64,000 bases of DNA, taken from NCBI GenBank assembly GCA_029532415.1, contig JAQOTA010000050.1, forward strand, positions 868,001 through 932,000. Direction: 5' to 3'. Of the stretch, positions 1 to 12,321 are shown piece after piece; within the stretch, counting starts at the first letter, position 1, and every line of letters starts with the position of its first letter. Source of the DNA: Marasmius tenuissimus. Taxonomy: Eukaryota > Basidiomycota > Agaricomycetes > Agaricales > Marasmiaceae. Below the pieces are notes generated by a model, which was not told where the DNA came from, made no database searches, and saw only the letters and a program-made list of their open reading frames with translations. The position numbers were made by a program, and so were the translations under genes.

Positions 1-52
1 CGCCTCAGCATTTACACCCTGCACGTGCGAGAATTAACTCAAGAACACGCAC

Positions 53-540
53 ACTCGTGCAGTCCAACTGGAGGGCCTGTTAATACCCGAGAGGATCTTG
101 AAGAGAGGGATATGGTTGCTCGGCTTGACGGCATTGAAACCGATAAGAGCTAGATCTATCTCGTACCACATGCTGTTGGCGTTGAAGATGGTGTTTAGTA
201 CGAAAAGAACGATGATCCATCTCATATATGCCTTTGAGGCATGAGAGTCACGGCGGCGACAAAGGACGTCAAGACACAACCCGAATATCACGATATACAA
301 CCCTAGTTACCCATATCAGTAGTGTCTCTTATGAGGAAGCGGACATGGGATTTGGCTTACCATATATCAACAACTGTGCCTACCATCAGCGCACCCGTAG
401 ACCTTTTGTCAGAACAAGGTAAAGTTGTATAGTTAAGCTAATAAACGCACCGATAGTGTGGCAATAGGTTTCACAATGACATAACCAACGGAGGTGAAAG
501 GTTCCACGATTTGTTGTACAATCTCCTCCTTTGAGGCCAT
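53..540 (-). CDS. 7TM membrane protein, copy A (5' part only, runs off the window)
   Basis: First three exons of a seven-transmembrane gene: 540-451 (90 nt), 379-361 (a 19-nt micro-exon) and 302-53. The ATG at 540 opens MASKEEIVQQ. This start is chosen because copies B and D begin at the equivalent ATG with a 90-nt first exon ending in ..ATLS or ..STLS. Exon 3 encodes two hydrophobic spans (YIVIFGLCLDVL and WIIVLFVLNTIFNAN) separated by a short charged loop. The donor of intron 3 is GTGCGT at 52; the remaining exons lie beyond position 1. The family is an expanded agaricomycete multi-spanning membrane protein of unknown ligand, probably at the plasma membrane (inference). No stop or frameshift is visible in the part present, so it may be functional. 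Confidence 0.75.
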
Positions 541-603
541 GTTGTGTAGAATGCGGAGTGTTTTTGTGAGGGGTAAGTTGGATGACTGAATCTTACATCT
601 GCT

Positions 604-615
604 CCCAGTTTTATC
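604..615 (-). promoter_or_regulatory. Conserved TATA-like core promoter of 7TM copy A
   Basis: On the minus strand this reads GATAAAACTGGG, about 65 nt upstream of the copy A ATG. Nearly the same 12-mer stands at a matching distance upstream of copies B (33141-33152) and D (59827-59838), although the surrounding sequence has diverged. That conservation suggests a core promoter element. Confidence 0.45.
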
Positions 616-1986
616 TCCCGGTAGTCAGTATTATGATGAAGGTAGCCTTTGTTGGGCACAAGGGAGTCTGCATCAGAACCGGGAGATCGACATTGCAATG
701 CCATTGAAGATCCAAGATGGTCTATCAGTCACCCGGATTGGAGCACACTGTGCGTGTCCATATGATCTAGCAGGCGCGGGCAGAATGCACAGCGGATCGG
801 TGCTCTCCATATTGAACAGTGGCTCGTTGATTATTTCCTGAATTTTGCGGGCCAAAGAGTGAGGGCGAGATACTTACTCATTCAAAATTGTCACGCAGTC
901 GGATGATATCTTGCTCGTTGAAGATTGCGCCCAAAACAATGCGACTGCTAATGAACATATGCCAAGTGTGCGAGAGCACTACTCTGACTGCTCGGGAGTC
1001 ATGACCGTCATTGAGCCATCTATTACATTCCGCGAGGTTAACAAGATCTTTTCCGTAAAAGTGCGAAACATACCTGAGCTCGAAGTGTTTTGACCAGGCC
1101 ACGCTTCGTTGACAATCTCCGCGTGGTCAAAGTCAACGATAGAAGTCATTTTGTATTGGGACTCTGTTGACCATTCCAAATTTGTTTAGTCCCCAGCACC
1201 GCCAGAGTCTCAAGCTCGATTTGAGCTCGATAATTGGTGAGGCGAAATGGCCGTGGGTATACAATCTGGCTGAATGTCGATTCAGGGCCAAATGGTAGCG
1301 GTTCGGGCTCCGTTCGTCATATGTAAGAGAAACAAAGCTAAAGTGGTAATGGTTCAGTTCAAAGCTTGAAATCCGTGGGAATTGAGTTGTGCCTGCCCCC
1401 ACCAGCGCCCAACACCGCCTACAGGGTTCGATGTCCCGAACTTCACCCACCACCGTCGCGTTTTGATAGTTTAGATCTCGTTTCACTCCTTTGTGTGTGT
1501 CATCACTAAGGGGACTAGAGATGAGCCACCGACCTGTGGTACTTCGTATGAAGCTACGGAGGACTACTCCAGCAATCACTGACAGAATTGACACTGCGCC
1601 TCGGACTCAACATCCTGTGACCGTACCAGACTTGTATAGTACAGCTCTTGCTTGCAATATACTGCTCGCCCAAGTGGCATCATTGAGGTGAGCTGGCCGC
1701 TCCGCTGTCGCTATAACATCGCAATGGCGTCTCTATTTGGGGCCTTTGGCGGCTTTCTAGTCTCTATCATTCTCACTTTTTCTTGTTTTGGCAGCCGGCA
1801 CCAGTGGCGAGTGATCATTGCTATTGAGGAAATTATCGCCTGTGTTTGAGTCTCGCGGGCTTCCTCACCATGTTGGAGATGGGAAACTGGGCGATCGGCC
1901 ACGATCTTGGAGAAGGACATTGTCTTCGCCCGAGCCAAATCCGAGTGCACCGGCCAAACTATAATCCTTAAAATCCTTGACTAAAT
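616..1986. other. Upstream region of 7TM copy A; no supported gene
   Basis: Short open frames occur on both strands but none has a recognisable domain. A short minus-strand pair (about 1149-1000) with a plausible intron would encode only about 40 residues and is not convincing. Parts of 1190-1480 resemble the upstream region of copy D near 60.1 and 60.6 kb, including a shared stretch around CCGTGGGAA followed by AGTT and TGCC. This supports a common segmental origin of the two loci. Confidence 0.4.
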
Positions 1987-2520
1987 GAACACAGACAAAA
2001 TGCCTTATGGGATACATGGCCCCATCACCTCTGCGGTTGGTTTCATCTCCTTTCTCGATAACGTCCCTGTCCACGAACTCGCCCTCTTCACGTCCACCAT
2101 GATCAAGAACACCTATTCCGACAGAACCGTTGTCGAACGACAGTTATAGAAAGTTCCTCCGTACATCGTTGAGACGACCTTTACCTGGCTCATTCCCTAC
2201 CTGTGCCGAAAAATGGAATGTATTTTGATGCTTTTCGTTGCTTCAGTGCCATTCTCACGATCGGGTACATTATGTTCATCGCTTCAGACGATCCCCGTAT
2301 TCATTATGGCTGGTGCCTTCCCGTTCGGTGTGTCGTGTAATACGAATGTCATCTCGGATACGGCTCGTTCGTCTGCGATTGTAATGACTGTGATTTTGGG
2401 GGTCATCGGTGGGCTGATTTCGACTTGATCTTCCTACCATTCGATAGTCCGGATTACAGGATGAGGAACAGGCTTAACCTTAACACGTTGAGCGTCATAT
2501 TGATCGCGAGTGTGTGACTT
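1987..2520 (+). pseudogene. Decayed MFS permease, allantoate-permease (DAL5) type
   Basis: Frames on the plus strand spell pieces of an anion:cation-symporter MFS protein in the right order. FISFLDNVPVHEL matches the family's conserved FxFxxDNVPN segment. It is followed by a VPPYIVETTFTWLI membrane span, an ILTIGYIMFIASDDP span, and then VIGGLIS...DLIFLPFDSPDYR near the last loop. The pieces need several frame changes and at least one in-frame stop (after VVERQL), so no full protein can be made. Members of this family carry allantoate, nicotinate or related anions into the cell. Segments upstream of 1987 may be older remains but could not be placed. Confidence 0.5.
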
Positions 2521-4792
2521 TTTTTTGATAGTACCACGGACATATGCCCCGAGAGCTAACATATCTAGATCTGAGTATTGAGGCTGAGGATTGATAAGAA
2601 AGGTTTACTGCCAAGCGTTTAGTTCACTCCCGACACTGGCGAGCTCAATGCGGCCTGCAGTCCGGTAGAACACACATCAAATCTTGAGAAAAGCGCAATC
2701 ATCACTGCTACTAGACGACAAACTGGGAGGTTCCAAGTCCGATATTTGTAGCTTCGCCGGCCTAATCCATCCCCAAAGTTGTAACTTGCTAACTGTAGTG
2801 GACACTGGAGATTCTACAGAAGAATCGTATTAGCGGGCTTAATATAAACAAGCTGCGAGCACGAAGACGTTCGGAGGGTCAGTGAAATACCCCAGATAAC
2901 AAATAAAGCGTAACACAATACCTCTACGGAGCAAAGACGCGGAGCATGATACATAAACTACAAAAATGGCCGGTAGGGAGCGTAACTGGGTGACGAGTCA
3001 GTACAAGTAAGAAGGCGGGGGACATCAAGTAAAAAACCAGGATGGACAGAAGCAAATGGAATGGGATGAAACCACGAATCCGCAATGCAGGGAGCGTTTC
3101 CTGCGCGGATGTACTAGTAGACAAGTTACCAGGGATTATCGTCGATACGGATGGCCGCAGCGGTTGATGGGAACGAGGCGGAGGTCGTGTTCAAGTAGTG
3201 GGTGTCCATTCCTCTTACGCGTAAAGGGGCTTTCTGCAGGCTTTGGACAGGATGGCCAGGATAGAACGGTGGCTAGGCTGGCCTAACGGAACGTTCGAAC
3301 TTGCTCCGTTTTCTGGGTGACGGGATTGTTGGTGCTTCGTTGTGTGAGCCGTCCTGATTCGCAGCTTCAACATAGACCGGGGAATCACTGTGCTTATCGA
3401 ATACCGGGAGACCGCCGTCTTCATCGTCTTCATCGTCACCACCTCGAACCATTACAATCTCTCGTTCCTCTACGCCTCTTCAACCTCCTTTAACAATATC
3501 AGCAGCTCGAGTTCTGACTCTTCTCCCAGGAACATACAACAGGTAATCCATATTCGTTATTTTCACACCTATAAGAGGCGCGCAACCGGTATTTCTGCTG
3601 AGTGGTATGGTGCAGAAGTCACTGGGGAGAGCGTCGGAAGGCCTGTAGTTCGAGCGAGTAGACATTCTCGCGAAGACTTATCTGTGGCGAACCCCAGGAG
3701 CTTGCCCTTCGATATCGATCCTTTTGATGGGAGAAGTGTGATAGAGAAACACTGTCCCTTCGGATTGTATCGACTCGTCTGATAGCGATTGTTGTGAGGA
3801 GGAGCCCCAAGCGTTGGTGGCAAATGAGGTGGAGGGAGCGAAGGGGGTCTAGGCGTAGCAAGTCTGACTATCTATGTCAGGTTTCGCTTGCCAGATAAAT
3901 AACAAACGACAAGAAAAGTGCGTGGAAGGAGGTCTGGGTCTATTCATTAGTCCAAAGAAAATTTGCAAGCCAAAATGAGCACATACCGAGTGTCTAAGCA
4001 CCATGCTATCGATTCAACTCACTTCCAGCGCTTTGAGGTGCGTTGAGTGGACGAACGAACGCGCCGGCGAGACGACATGGCGGTTACGGAGAAAGGAACA
4101 TCGGTCCGTATGCTATTTGTCAGTGTAGGGTCGGAGTCCAAATTCGTACGCGTAAGTCTCACACCTGCCTCAATGTCGACTCGAGGTTTCCAACACAAAT
4201 ACCAGCGATGTCTTCAAGCCAACTCGAATATGCTTCAAATTCTGTTACATAAGTCAGACGTACAGCGATGGTTTTTCTGCGGAGATGTTGGGTTTATCGA
4301 GAGGTTTCTACACGGCACTCACACCCTCGCTACCATCACTCTGCTCAGACCTGCCCAGTGCACCACATCTAGCCAGGCTCCTCGACGCCGACGACTTCTC
4401 AGTTAAAATTCGCCGACTCCGCCAGCTCCACGACGTCAGAATTCCACGAGACCAAAACTTTCCAACTCTACCAGCCAGCTCAACTTCGTCAGCTCAAGTG
4501 TTATTACACCTCGAAAATGATTCTCTATCCCCTATGTAACTCAAAGGACTCACATCCCCCACATTCATGGGTCTCAAGCTTCGGATTACGAAGTTTATTT
4601 GGAGCCGATACGAAGACCGTCGTGGATTTTGTACCGAGCTGCTGGGAACTCGAGAAACCGGTGAAAGATGAGCCAGTCGATGCGGGTGAATACATTAATA
4701 TAGAGATAAACACAACCTACTATTAGGGCTCTATGTCATGTCATCCGCGTAGTAGCCGTATCCTTCCAATTTCCCCATGACCTTCTTCCCTC
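2521..4792. other. Intergenic DNA with duplicated segments; no supported gene
   Basis: No open frame here carries a recognisable domain. The longest is a plus-strand frame at 4047-4406 of unknown nature. About 3460-3790 resembles 48.70-49.06 kb, for example around ATATCGAT followed by GATGGGAGAA or its variant, then a conserved TTG-ending block. A shorter similarity lies at 7.60-7.70 kb. About 2930-2990 resembles 63.48-63.53 kb. These are diverged duplicates that may mark the edges of segmental copies around the 7TM genes. Confidence 0.4.
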
Positions 4793-6640
4793 TCAAGTGT
4801 CTACTCCGGACCGTGGAGAGTGAGGGAGACGAAGTGAGCACCAAACTCCAACCAATGTCATGCAAAGAAGTATACAGTCTACGAGGTAACCTCCCAGGAT
4901 TCCGGACTGCAACGAGAGAGCAAATAGAGAGGAACCAAAAGCTGGTGCAAACGCTCTCGTCCCTGACGCAATCATCTGGGCCAAACCGTTCACACTTCCC
5001 AGTGTTCCATCGGGTGCATTCTCAGCGGTCAAGATGAACAGGGCTGCTACGTGAGAGTCAGTGACATGAAGAACTGCCGAAAACGAAAACGCCACTTACT
5101 ATACGCCGAGCTGACACCTAACGAACAAATCTGCTGGATGATGATGACAACCCACACCGCCGGTGTCACCTTACCAGAATGGTGAACCAACATTCGTAGA
5201 ATCATTAACGCCATAAAATCGCCGAAAAAGGCTCCATAAGCCAGGATGAACATCTTTCGCGGGCCTATCTTCTTCAAGAGCCATTTACCGAAAGTGACCT
5301 GGTTCATGGCGTTGACAAACATTGTTATTGCCATAATACTCCCAATGTAGGTCGGTGTAAATCCAAGCCCTCCGAGATGGGTCGAGGCTGAATATATGAG
5401 GGGTACCAGGACAACGTAACACATGTCTGTCAAGGCGAGGAACCCCTGACAAAACAGTGCGATTTTCAGTTCAGGCGTCAACATCGATCGATAGGATTGT
5501 TGTTGAGGACTATCACTACGCTCCGCGTCAGGATCCTGGTTGGGACCCGTTCGAGACACAGATCCATAGTGATTGTTCGATGCCTCTTCGGACAGCAGTG
5601 CACGAGTCTCCTCTTCCCCTCGAGGAGAAGGTTTTGCTTTGTAGGAGGGGTGACTCTGAGGAAGTGTGTTAGAACACGCATACGGGTAGAAGAACTGGAC
5701 TTTAGACATACCTCTTTCAACCCGACGAAAGCCGAAATGAAACACACGAATGAAAATAACCCAGCAGCCGCGCAAGGCAGGAAGTAGGGATATTCGTAGA
5801 AGAACGGGAATTTCCCAAATGTGTTTGGCCATCTCGTCCCTGGATTGGCCAATAGTCCTCCAAGGACGGGACTAGGCAATAGTTGAGTCAACTCTTGCGA
5901 GTATTGTACCAAGTCTGGGATATAGTTACCCTAAGGTTCCCCCAAACGTCCAAGCGACCGAAATGAGTGCAAAGGCACTTGCCCTGTTAGTTTCGTCGGA
6001 AAGCTAGATGGATTTAGGTGATTTAGCTAGGTAAACTCCTGAAGATATTAGAAACAAATCCAACCTCCCCGAGCACAGTTTTGATTACGCCTGCAGAGTG
6101 GTCAGTTTCCATGTTACGAGAGGGCCATCGATACATACCAATATTCCCGTTTAACAGTCCCTGTGCACACCTAAACACGACGAGAGACCAAAAACTCTTC
6201 GAAAGGCCGAATCCAATCATCGCAAACGTCAAACCCAAGGGTCCGATGAGCAAAATAGGCCGGCGCCCATACATATCGGACGCACGGCCCCAGTGGGTGA
6301 CGACCAAGCTCTCAGAGAGGAAGAATAAGGATTCCTGCGTCGGACTGTTAGTTCGTTGTTGCGCCGGCGCGTGTCATAAATTACTCACAATAATGCCAGC
6401 ATAATAGCCTATCTTTGACTCATCTCCTCCCGTGATACCCGTTCTCTTGATGAACTCCGGGATGAACGGGTAGATGACTTCTGCAGTTATGGGCTCGGAG
6501 GCTTGGATGAGGAGAGTCAGGATGACCTGGACCTTTGGGAGAGGCGTAACTAGGCCGTGAGGTGATTTATGCAGTACTGGGGAGCCTTCGGCTTCGACGC
6601 GCTGGGAGTTCGGAGAGGACTGCTGTTCGTTACTGGTCAT
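4793..6640 (-). CDS. MFS transporter, TetA/ZIFL-like subfamily
   Basis: Twelve-span major facilitator superfamily transporter, expected in the plasma or vacuolar membrane as a proton-coupled exporter; the substrate is unknown. The ATG at 6640 opens MTSNEQQSSPNS, a hydrophilic cytoplasmic N-terminus. Exons visible on the minus strand: 6640-6389, 6334-6139 (loop motif GRASDMYGRRP, the MFS A-motif), a short exon encoding GVIKTVLGE (about 6095-6070), one with LSDETNRASAFALISVAWTFGG, one with NPGTRWPNTFGKFPFF, a long exon ending at 5100 that holds the acidic central loop and spans 7-10, and the last at about 5036-4793. The order NGNIG-VIKTVLGE-..DETNRA is the hallmark of fungal relatives of yeast YCR023C and plant ZIF1-like proteins. 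All junctions keep frame and no stop interrupts it, so the gene looks functional. It is the clearest single-copy cellular gene in the window. Confidence 0.85.
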
Positions 6641-8528
6641 GTTGGTGTATGATCAGGAATATGGTCCTGTCAGAGATACCTTCCCACTTATATATGACGG
6701 ACTCCGGGGCATGAGTCAATCGTCTAGCTAGTCGACGTCACTGGTACACTTCATGGAGGTAAACAAGTTGTGGGCGTCTCGGGGGAAATCTGTAGAAATG
6801 TGTTTTGGGTTGAACAAGGCAGAAGTTCGGAAAAAATACAAGATTCTTAACACTGGGGCCATTTGTGACCGCCACACACTACAAGCGATAACATGACGAC
6901 CTTTATATTATACATCGAAATGTCAATTCAAAATGAAGTTTAACACGAGCCATCGCCAGCGTACAAAAAACCAACACCGAGGAAAGATCCATACCGAGAG
7001 ACGCTCGGCACCCGCTGTCTGAGGCATCTATCAAGCTTAATGCATATAAGGGGATGCAATCAAGGTTGCAGCCACTCAAGTCAAGGTTGAACTAGGATTT
7101 AGATCATGCCCTCAAAGATCTTCGTTCGATTGTAGCGCCCAACCTCCGACCGGTGGCAAACACTATAAATGACTGCATCTTAGGAGGTCGGTATGATTGG
7201 AATATACGGCTTATTGCTCTGGGGAGCTCGATATTCCGAGACTCTATTCGGGTCACAGTCACTATGATTCCTTGTAAATGTGGTACTCGAAAGTGTTCCC
7301 CCAACGGCAAACCACTCAACGTGAGATCATTCCTTCAAATACACCCTACATATTATTAGCAGGCTGAACGTAATCAAGTTTCAAGCATGAAAAAAGTTTG
7401 GCGGTTCATAAACCGCAACCAACAAGAAACGAAGGGTAATGGTTATTGTATGCTGGAAGACTGCCGTCTTCCGAGTCGTTGCCATCATCGCCACCATAGC
7501 TCTTCTGGATCCCTCGTTGCATTGCGGTTCTCTGGCCTCCTCAATTAATTACTATAGTTCAAGTTGCTCTTTTCACGGAGCCATATAACAGATTGGTCTG
7601 GTGCGGATATCTATCATCTCCATCCCCTGACAGACGCACAACCGGTATCTGTTGGGTGATATGATGCAGAGGCAGTTGTGCATGAAAACACTGGAAGGAT
7701 CGTACTTCGTTCAAGACAATGATTTGTCTTCAATGGAAGTTGGACCATCGGCGTTCGTATCCCTGCTCGCGAGAAGCCAAGATTCGTAGCTGCGCAAGTG
7801 ACGAGTGTTCAAGGGCTACAGCACTGTTAACTTTGGAAAAACAGGCAACCAAGGCAATTGAAGACTTTTGGGATGCAGAGCGAATCTGAATCGGTGAGGC
7901 GTTTACTCGTGAGTACGAGAAAGCCATTATTGGGTCGAAAAGATTGAACTCCCAACATTAAACCAATTGAAATGGAAGGAATATTATCAGTATCCCGATC
8001 ATAACTCCGTACCGTCGCGCGGGGGAAGCCCAAATGCAAAAATAAAGGACCTTGGTGTAGGTCAGCTTGGAGGAAGATAAGATCTGTAGAGAGAACTCGA
8101 TATCTTTGGGAACTGGCGGCATCAAGAGTCCGTTGGGGTGCTGACTATCGGAGCTCGTGATCAAGGAGGGATGTACTTGAGGAATTGTTTCAGGTCGAGG
8201 TAGTGAGCGGTGGGGAAATGCATCAAATAAGGATGTAATCGGGGTTGTGAGAGGCACTGAGATTGTGTATAGGTGACCAGATTGTTAACGTCGACTTAAA
8301 ATTGCTGTTGGAAAGTCTGAAATCAGTGAGAGGTAAATTAGAAGATCAATGTTGCATCTTTAACACATATGCGCCCTTTAAGTCTCCAAGGCATGCTCTT
8401 CGAGCATTTTTGGAAGTTCTGTACACCCTGGGGGAAGGACGTCAATGACTAAGACTTATTAGCAAGTATCGGTATCAAACATACCGATGACCTTGCTCAG
8501 CAAAAACCAGGATCTGCACAGAAAAGGT
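6641..8528. other. Promoter side of the MFS gene and intergenic DNA; no supported gene
   Basis: No coding region is convincing. A segment near 7620-7690 resembles 3.58-3.64 kb (shared core around CAACCGGTAT), another trace of the diverged duplications. Small minus-strand frames at 7730-8257 have hydrophobic stretches but no recognisable family and no consistent splice structure. Confidence 0.4.
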
Positions 8529-8609
8529 CACTGTTTAACCCCAGTGAAAATCGACAGTATTGTCAGCTATTGTGAGGCCTTGTGAACTATTTTATCTCCG
8601 GGATCTCGT
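8529..8609 (+). repeat. Left terminal inverted repeat of the CACTA-like transposon
   Basis: About 81 bp, beginning CACTG. It pairs with 17324-17405 in inverted orientation over nearly its whole length, with scattered mismatches and one small indel near the tip. Confidence 0.75.
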
Positions 8610-8629
8610 TAACAGTCCTGACAATGGCT

Positions 8630-8990
8630 GACAATAGCTGACATAGGGGGATTTCCGCAACCTCAAAATATTGTCAGCTATTGTAGACCGTGCCAGGACC
8701 ATGCTAGACCGCGCCATCCAGGCCCCTGTAGACTATTCCCTGCTATTGTGCGCTGAGCTATCCCCAGCTATTATTCTAGACCAGCCTCACAGGAGGGTCT
8801 ACTGGGTACCCTCAGATATTGTCAGATATTGTCCACGCGCTGATTGCTGGCTATTCCCAGCTATTATTTTGGATCAACTCGAGGGGTCTACCGGGTATTC
8901 CCAGGTATTCCCAGATATTGTCCACGCACTGATTGCTGGCTAGTCCCAGCTATTGTTCTGAATCACTTCGGATCACCCCGTTGGCCTATT
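8630..8990. repeat. Subterminal repeat cluster (CAGCTATTGT-type units)
   Basis: The units TCAGCTATTGT, CCAGCTATTAT, TCAGATATTGT and CTGATTGCTGGCTA recur many times just inside the left terminal repeat. Some 40-60 bp blocks appear twice (near 8820-8870 and 8905-8955). Such clusters are the usual transposase-binding regions of CACTA elements. The right end has fewer such units. Confidence 0.6.
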
Positions 8991-9274
8991 GGCAGATATT
9001 GAAAACGATGGCTATTAATATTGATTTCTAGTGTACGGTACCACAGCGTCGCAACATCGTCGGTAATCCTAGGTAGGACTACATATCAAGAACAAGAAAA
9101 TAAGACGGACCCGACAATGGGCGGTGTGGATCGCATCGTCAGTGTCAGTGTCGGTGTCGGTGCCCACGACTCTAGCGCTCTAGCTACCGCCGCTCTTGTC
9201 GTAGATAGTTCAATCTGTCCCAAAGGTTTTGAGCTATTTGATTGTTAGCTGAGAAGGAGATCGCACCTGGTCTA

Positions 9275-11575
9275 CTAATTTGCTTTCACTTTAGCTTTCG
9301 CTTTCGGTTTAGCCTTCGTCTTCGGCGCCTTCGCATTTGGGTTCGCCGTATAATAGAATTTCTATTGAATGCCGAACAATCAGTTATCACATTAGAATTG
9401 AAAGAGTTGTGTTCGTACCGCCCATAAGCTTTCAGGAATCCCTTGCAGCCACGTCCAGAACTCACCCTGAGGTATTTTATCAGGGGGCAAATCTGTGCGA
9501 ATGTCTCTGTAATGCAATTTCGCCAGATTGCTGTAAAGGAGGGAATCACCAAATGAATATGTGCGTGTCGAGTTATAACTTGAGATATACTTACGCAGGT
9601 GTGCCGGACGTTCCATACTGGAGGGGTTTATTCGGCTGGGAAATAACGGGATTCGGTCTCGGAAGTCTGGGCTCGTCTGCGGCTGGTTCGGAGGATGTAG
9701 GATTTTCGGCTGATGCTGCTGTGGCTGGGATAGCCAGGGATGTACTAGCGGCTGGGGTAGAGATAGACGTTGAGGCCTGGTTATTGTTGGTAGGGCTAAG
9801 TTCATCGACATTGACATCATCCATAGCATGGTCAATGATATCGTCTGTGGCATGGTCTTCGAGATGAGGTGCTGACGTGGCGGGATTATCCACGATCATG
9901 CTATCATCGCCCGAGTTGGAGTTACGAGGAAGCGGCATCTCCAGATTAGTTTCTTGACGCCGGGGAAACCTGGATAAAGAGAAGAAGTGGTGAGCAAGGA
10001 CTTGACATGTCGATCAGGGAAGTAACCCTGACAGTGTGACTTTGAGCTATAGTCGAATAATGTCAGATCTTCTATTAAAGCATGAACCTGATATACGTTA
10101 CCTTCGTTCGTTCGGTTTGTTTGTCGGTTTTCGCTCTCTTTGGGAGAGGGGCACCATCTTGTCCACTGCCGGTACTGTTCTCTACCAATCCAGAGCCGGA
10201 AGATGAGATAGACGGAGGATTCAGATCAATTCCGTGCGATGATGATTCAGAACGGGGCCGTTTGCCGCTACCAACACTTGTAACTTCAGTTGGAGTTGTC
10301 GAAGGATGGGGAGGAGTCGAAATCGTTGGAGGCAATAGAGTTGGCTGGCTCACTGGGCTTGGAGGAAGGGGAATAGCAGAGATGGTATTAGGAGAAGTAG
10401 ATACCGGAGAAACAACTGCAGGCGAAGGTGGTGGAGGAGGAGGAGGAAGAGAGACTGGGCTGGGATTGGGAATAGCGGAGACAGGAGTTAGAGGAATGGG
10501 AGGTGAATCCAGAGCTGTTGGAACTGGTGCGGTGACTGGAGTGGCTGGAGTAACTGGCGGCGTGATTGCTGGAGTGGCTGGAGTAACTGGGGGTGTGATC
10601 ACTGGAGCGGCTGGAGTGGTGACTGGTGGTGTTATCACTGTTGCGGGAGGAGAAACTGGGGTAAGGGGAACCAAGGTCGTCCCTCCTTTGATGTTTGCTT
10701 CAGATGCAGCCTTCCTTGCATTAACCTCCTTTAAGATTTTCTTGCCGTGATTCTGCCACCAGCTCGAAAACCCCTCTTTAGCCACTCTATCCGCCTTCCA
10801 ATTCGCCCAGCAGAGCTGCAGTTCGGGTGCCAGAGTCCGTATAATCCGATAATAACCGACCCTCACAAGGGGCATAATGCCGTCCCAGGAACCTGTTGTG
10901 AGCATCCCGGCGCTGGCATACATAAACCAGATGCTCCTCGCATCACGAAGGATTGCACCACATCGCTCGGGATGGAGACGGTCCCCGTGTCAGTTCTCTA
11001 GGAATTGGTACGCTGCATATTCTATCTTCTTCCCGTCTATTTCGGTTGGCATTTCCGATGCCTTGTACTTGTAAGAATGCCAATATTTAACGAGAGAGTA
11101 TTCCCTTTCGTCCAGCTCGGTAAATTCAACAACTCCAGTTAGATTGAACGGGCCTTCAGTCTGGCAGTCTAGAGGGGCTGGTGTCGTCAATGTCGGAAGT
11201 CGGTCAAGAATAGCTTTATTGACAAGGCTAGATGTATGCATGTTCATGATCGGTATTATTCAGAATGTGTGATGTGCACATGACACATACCGGAGGTCGT
11301 CTATAATCTTGACGAGATGTTCTATACTAGGGTTCTCCGTCGACACCGAGACGGCATTTACTGAAGGAGCTCGACTCAACGAGAATGTGTTGAGACTCGG
11401 AGTAAGCTCCCTTTCAATCAGTGGCAAGTACTGACTCAGTCGTTGTGCCTCGGTAAAGTATGACGATGTGTCGGAAACTGTAGTACTCATAGAGGTAGTT
11501 CTTTCTAGAATGGCATTGGGGTTCCAGAGTTCGGGATTATTCAAGAAGTCGGGGCCTTCTGACATGGCAGTAAGG
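9275..11575 (-). pseudogene. Accessory protein gene of the CACTA-like transposon, broken by one TGA
   Basis: Spliced minus-strand gene. The first exon opens at the ATG at 11575 (MSEGPDFLNN); an upstream in-frame GTG is disregarded. The donor after IIDDLR joins exon 2 (LVNKAILDRL...). Exon 2 runs through FTELDEREYSLVKYW and is stopped by TGA at 10992-10990, but the same frame continues at once with HGDRLHPERCGAILRDARSI, so an arginine CGA probably became TGA. Then come GSWDGIMPL, a KILKEVNARK helix, about 130 residues rich in Pro, Thr and Val, an SGS-rich stretch and KRAKTDKQTER. Later exons encode a Ser/Asp-rich part, GEFWTWLQGIPESLW, and a basic tail of alternating Lys-Ala ending at 9275. 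No domain is recognised. The position, strand and basic tail suggest a DNA-binding helper of the transposase. An acquired host gene is possible. Confidence 0.55.
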
Positions 11576-12321
11576 GAACGAGTGACGTGGCTGTCCACTG
11601 AATGCGCCCTTACTGGCTTTTTCTATTGGTCAGGTGATCGCGTAAGGATGTCAGGTTGACCGCGCACGCGCGTAGCAAGATCATCTTGCGTTCAAAAGAG
11701 CTCTGTGGGTACCTACTGGCAATTTCCATTGAAGGAAATAATTATATTCTTTTACCTATCACTAGCCTTCATGGGTCAGTAAGCACCAATAATGACGGCT
11801 ACCAGCAATGAAGAATTGAGACAAGACGGATATCAATGAGCGTCAAACATCGAAACAAAGAGTTTTCGTGACGAGGGGAAACATAAAGGGGCAGTAAGGA
11901 GGTGTGTTGGTGAGAAGAATGGGGTGTCGCATAGAGAAATCATGCTCAGATGCCAAATACCGGCCTTCCAGGTATCAGGTATTCGGGCGTACTCGGGCAT
12001 AATCCTCACTGGGATGTCAGTGCACTGCCAGCCAGAGGACCAAAGGTGAAGGCGAAGACGAAGACGAAAATACGAATTGAGTGTGAGCGGTGAGATAGAT
12101 AGAGGACGGGGAGCGTTGTAGAAGATCAGAGGCCAATGCTGATTGTAGGGCTGCCAACGGACTTGCGTGTGAGTGACAGGAGGGGCTCATTGAACAAGAG
12201 AATGATTTGAGGGGTACATATACGTGGAGAGGTGATTCGCAAGCAGAGTTGAGTGTAAAAAAATCAGATGAACAAGACACTAGTTGGAAGACTTGGCGAT
12301 GTCGCTACATTCTTGGAGTAT
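11576..12321. other. Spacer between transposon genes; no gene seen
   Basis: Holds the likely promoter of the minus-strand accessory gene. Short open frames at 12017-12280 on the minus strand are serine-rich and have no splice context or domain. Confidence 0.4.

Noticed and set aside
1133..1594. 153-aa minus-strand frame
   Set aside because: No domain; the region is duplicated non-coding upstream sequence shared with copy D.
9286..9552. Arg-rich minus-strand frame (run of R residues)
   Set aside because: It is the other frame of the Lys-Ala tail exon; splicing after ESLWA into the KAKPKAKAK frame ends properly at 9275.
10082..10750. Gly/Val-rich plus-strand frame of 222 aa
   Set aside because: Antisense shadow of the Pro/Thr/Val-rich linker of the accessory gene.
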